6,431 nt of DNA from JADKCL01 sp046050405. GTDB lineage: Bacteria; Bacteroidota; Bacteroidia; J057; JADKCL01. The translations under genes were made by a program, and so were the position numbers. Position 1 is the stretch's first letter; each line of letters begins with the position of its first letter. Positions 5,678 through 6,431 of the stretch are shown piece by piece. Location of the stretch: contig JBJOPY010000087.1 in NCBI GenBank assembly GCA_046050405.1, positions 1 to 6,431 of the forward strand, in the 5' to 3' direction. A model generated the notes under the pieces. It was not told the DNA's origin and ran no database searches. It was given only the letters and a program-made list of their open reading frames with translations.

Positions 5678-6431
5678 ATGAAGTACAAGGTAGGAGACAT
5701 TGCCAAGATGATCGGTGCGGTGGTCGAGGGTGATCCCGAGCAGTGGATCAGCCGTCTGGCAAGGATCGAGGAGGGCAGCCCCGGCAGCATCACCTTTCTC
5801 GCAAACCCCAAATATGAATCCCATGTCTATGGCACGCTCGCATCGGCAGTGATCGTGGGGCTTGACTTCGAACCCAAGCAGCCGCTCCAGCCCACCTTGC
5901 TCCGTGTCCAGGATCCCTACCTGGCATTCACCCATCTCCTGCAGCATTTCATGCAGTTTGTCCAGAACAAGTCCGGCATCGAGCAGCCCTGCCATATCGC
6001 GGAGACAGCACAGATCGGCAGGGATGTTTACATTGGAGCCTTTGCCTATATCGGGGATGGCACCGTGGTCGGGGACGGTGCCAAGATCTATCCGCATTCC
6101 TACATCGGCGACTATGTCACGGTCGGCGACCGCAGCGTGGTCTATCCGAATGCCAGCATCTATTACGGATGCGTGGTGGGGATGGACTGCATCGTGCACG
6201 CTGGTGCCGTGATCGGGAGCGATGGCTTCGGGTTTGCCCCGATGCCCGATGGCCGGTTCCGGAAGATCCCCCATACCGGCATCGTGCGGCTGGAGGACCA
6301 TGTGGAGATCGGTGCCGGCTGCACCATCGACAGGGCGACCCTCGGGGAGACGATCATTCGCCGGGGAGCCAAGCTCGACAATCTCATCCAGGTGGCCCAC
6401 AATGTGGAGATCGGCGAGAACACCGTGATCG
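5678..6431 (+). CDS. lpxD: UDP-3-O-acylglucosamine N-acyltransferase, C-terminal end missing (right edge)
   Basis: LpxD transfers a hydroxyacyl chain from acyl-ACP to the 2-amino group of UDP-3-O-acylglucosamine, the third step of lipid A synthesis, in the cytoplasm. The first 251 residues are present. Residues 1 to about 100 form the uridine-binding domain, with SITFLANPKYE (37-47). From about 103 onwards the left-handed beta-helix shows hexapeptide repeats such as AQIGRDVYIGAFAYIGDG (111-128). The family block GSDGFGFAP (180-188), IPHTGIV (197-203) and GCTIDRAT (214-221) is intact. The likely catalytic base is His241 in QVAHNVEIG (238-246), matching the His of the E. coli QIAHNV motif. Full-length LpxD has about 340-350 residues, so roughly 95 are missing. 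A TAG directly before the ATG in frame fixes the start. In Bacteroidota lpxD usually precedes an lpxC-fabZ fusion and lpxA, which would lie beyond the window. Confidence 0.96.
   Translation, partial: MKYKVGDIAKMIGAVVEGDPEQWISRLARIEEGSPGSITFLANPKYESHVYGTLASAVIVGLDFEPKQPLQPTLLRVQDPYLAFTHLLQHFMQFVQNKSGIEQPCHIAETAQIGRDVYIGAFAYIGDGTVVGDGAKIYPHSYIGDYVTVGDRSVVYPNASIYYGCVVGMDCIVHAGAVIGSDGFGFAPMPDGRFRKIPHTGIVRLEDHVEIGAGCTIDRATLGETIIRRGAKLDNLIQVAHNVEIGENTVI

Noticed and set aside
5496..5681. A 61-codon plus-strand frame ending in an ATGA overlap with lpxD
   Set aside because: The overlap looks like coupling, but the frame has no Shine-Dalgarno site, crosses the promoter-like box and repeat units, and its translation looks random.
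5402..6400. A 332-codon minus-strand open frame opposite lpxD and its upstream region
   Set aside because: LpxD on the plus strand has all family motifs. This frame runs through the promoter region and has no recognisable domain.

Overview
The window looks like chromosomal DNA from a GC-rich member of the Bacteroidota; the genus cannot be named from the sequence. The evidence is a VgrG of the short-domain style seen in Bacteroidota type VI secretion loci, Bacteroidota-like CarA, NuoE and LpxD, starts that mostly lack a Shine-Dalgarno site, and TAnnTTTG-type -7 promoter boxes in the AT-rich patches upstream of genes. LpxD implies an outer membrane with lipid A.

Layout, right to left on the minus strand. 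A divergent intergenic region (5402-5677) separates lpxD (plus strand, cut by the right edge) from nuoE. nuoE (5401-4835) is followed after 10 bases by carA (4824-3709), and the two look cotranscribed. A 303-base gap (3406-3708) without a convincing gene holds a polypurine mirror repeat and a candidate promoter. Next comes a contractile-injection cassette: vgrG (3405-1645), a 457-residue protein with a TPR-like C-terminal half (1635-262), and the first 79 codons of a third gene (237 to the left edge). The last opens with an acidic, Pro/Gly-rich segment and then starts to turn hydrophobic.

How the genes work together. The housekeeping half has three separate jobs: lipid A assembly (LpxD), a [2Fe-2S] electron-transfer subunit (NuoE), and carbamoyl phosphate for arginine and pyrimidines (CarA). 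The cassette reads as a spike-loading module: VgrG is the needle tip, the TPR-like protein is by position a candidate adaptor or chaperone, and the truncated gene is by position a candidate PAAR or effector protein. The adaptor and effector roles are inference. The three cassette genes lie in one reading frame, separated only by TGA plus 9 bases and TAA plus 24 bases. No tRNA, rRNA, CRISPR array, insertion sequence or clear intrinsic terminator was found.
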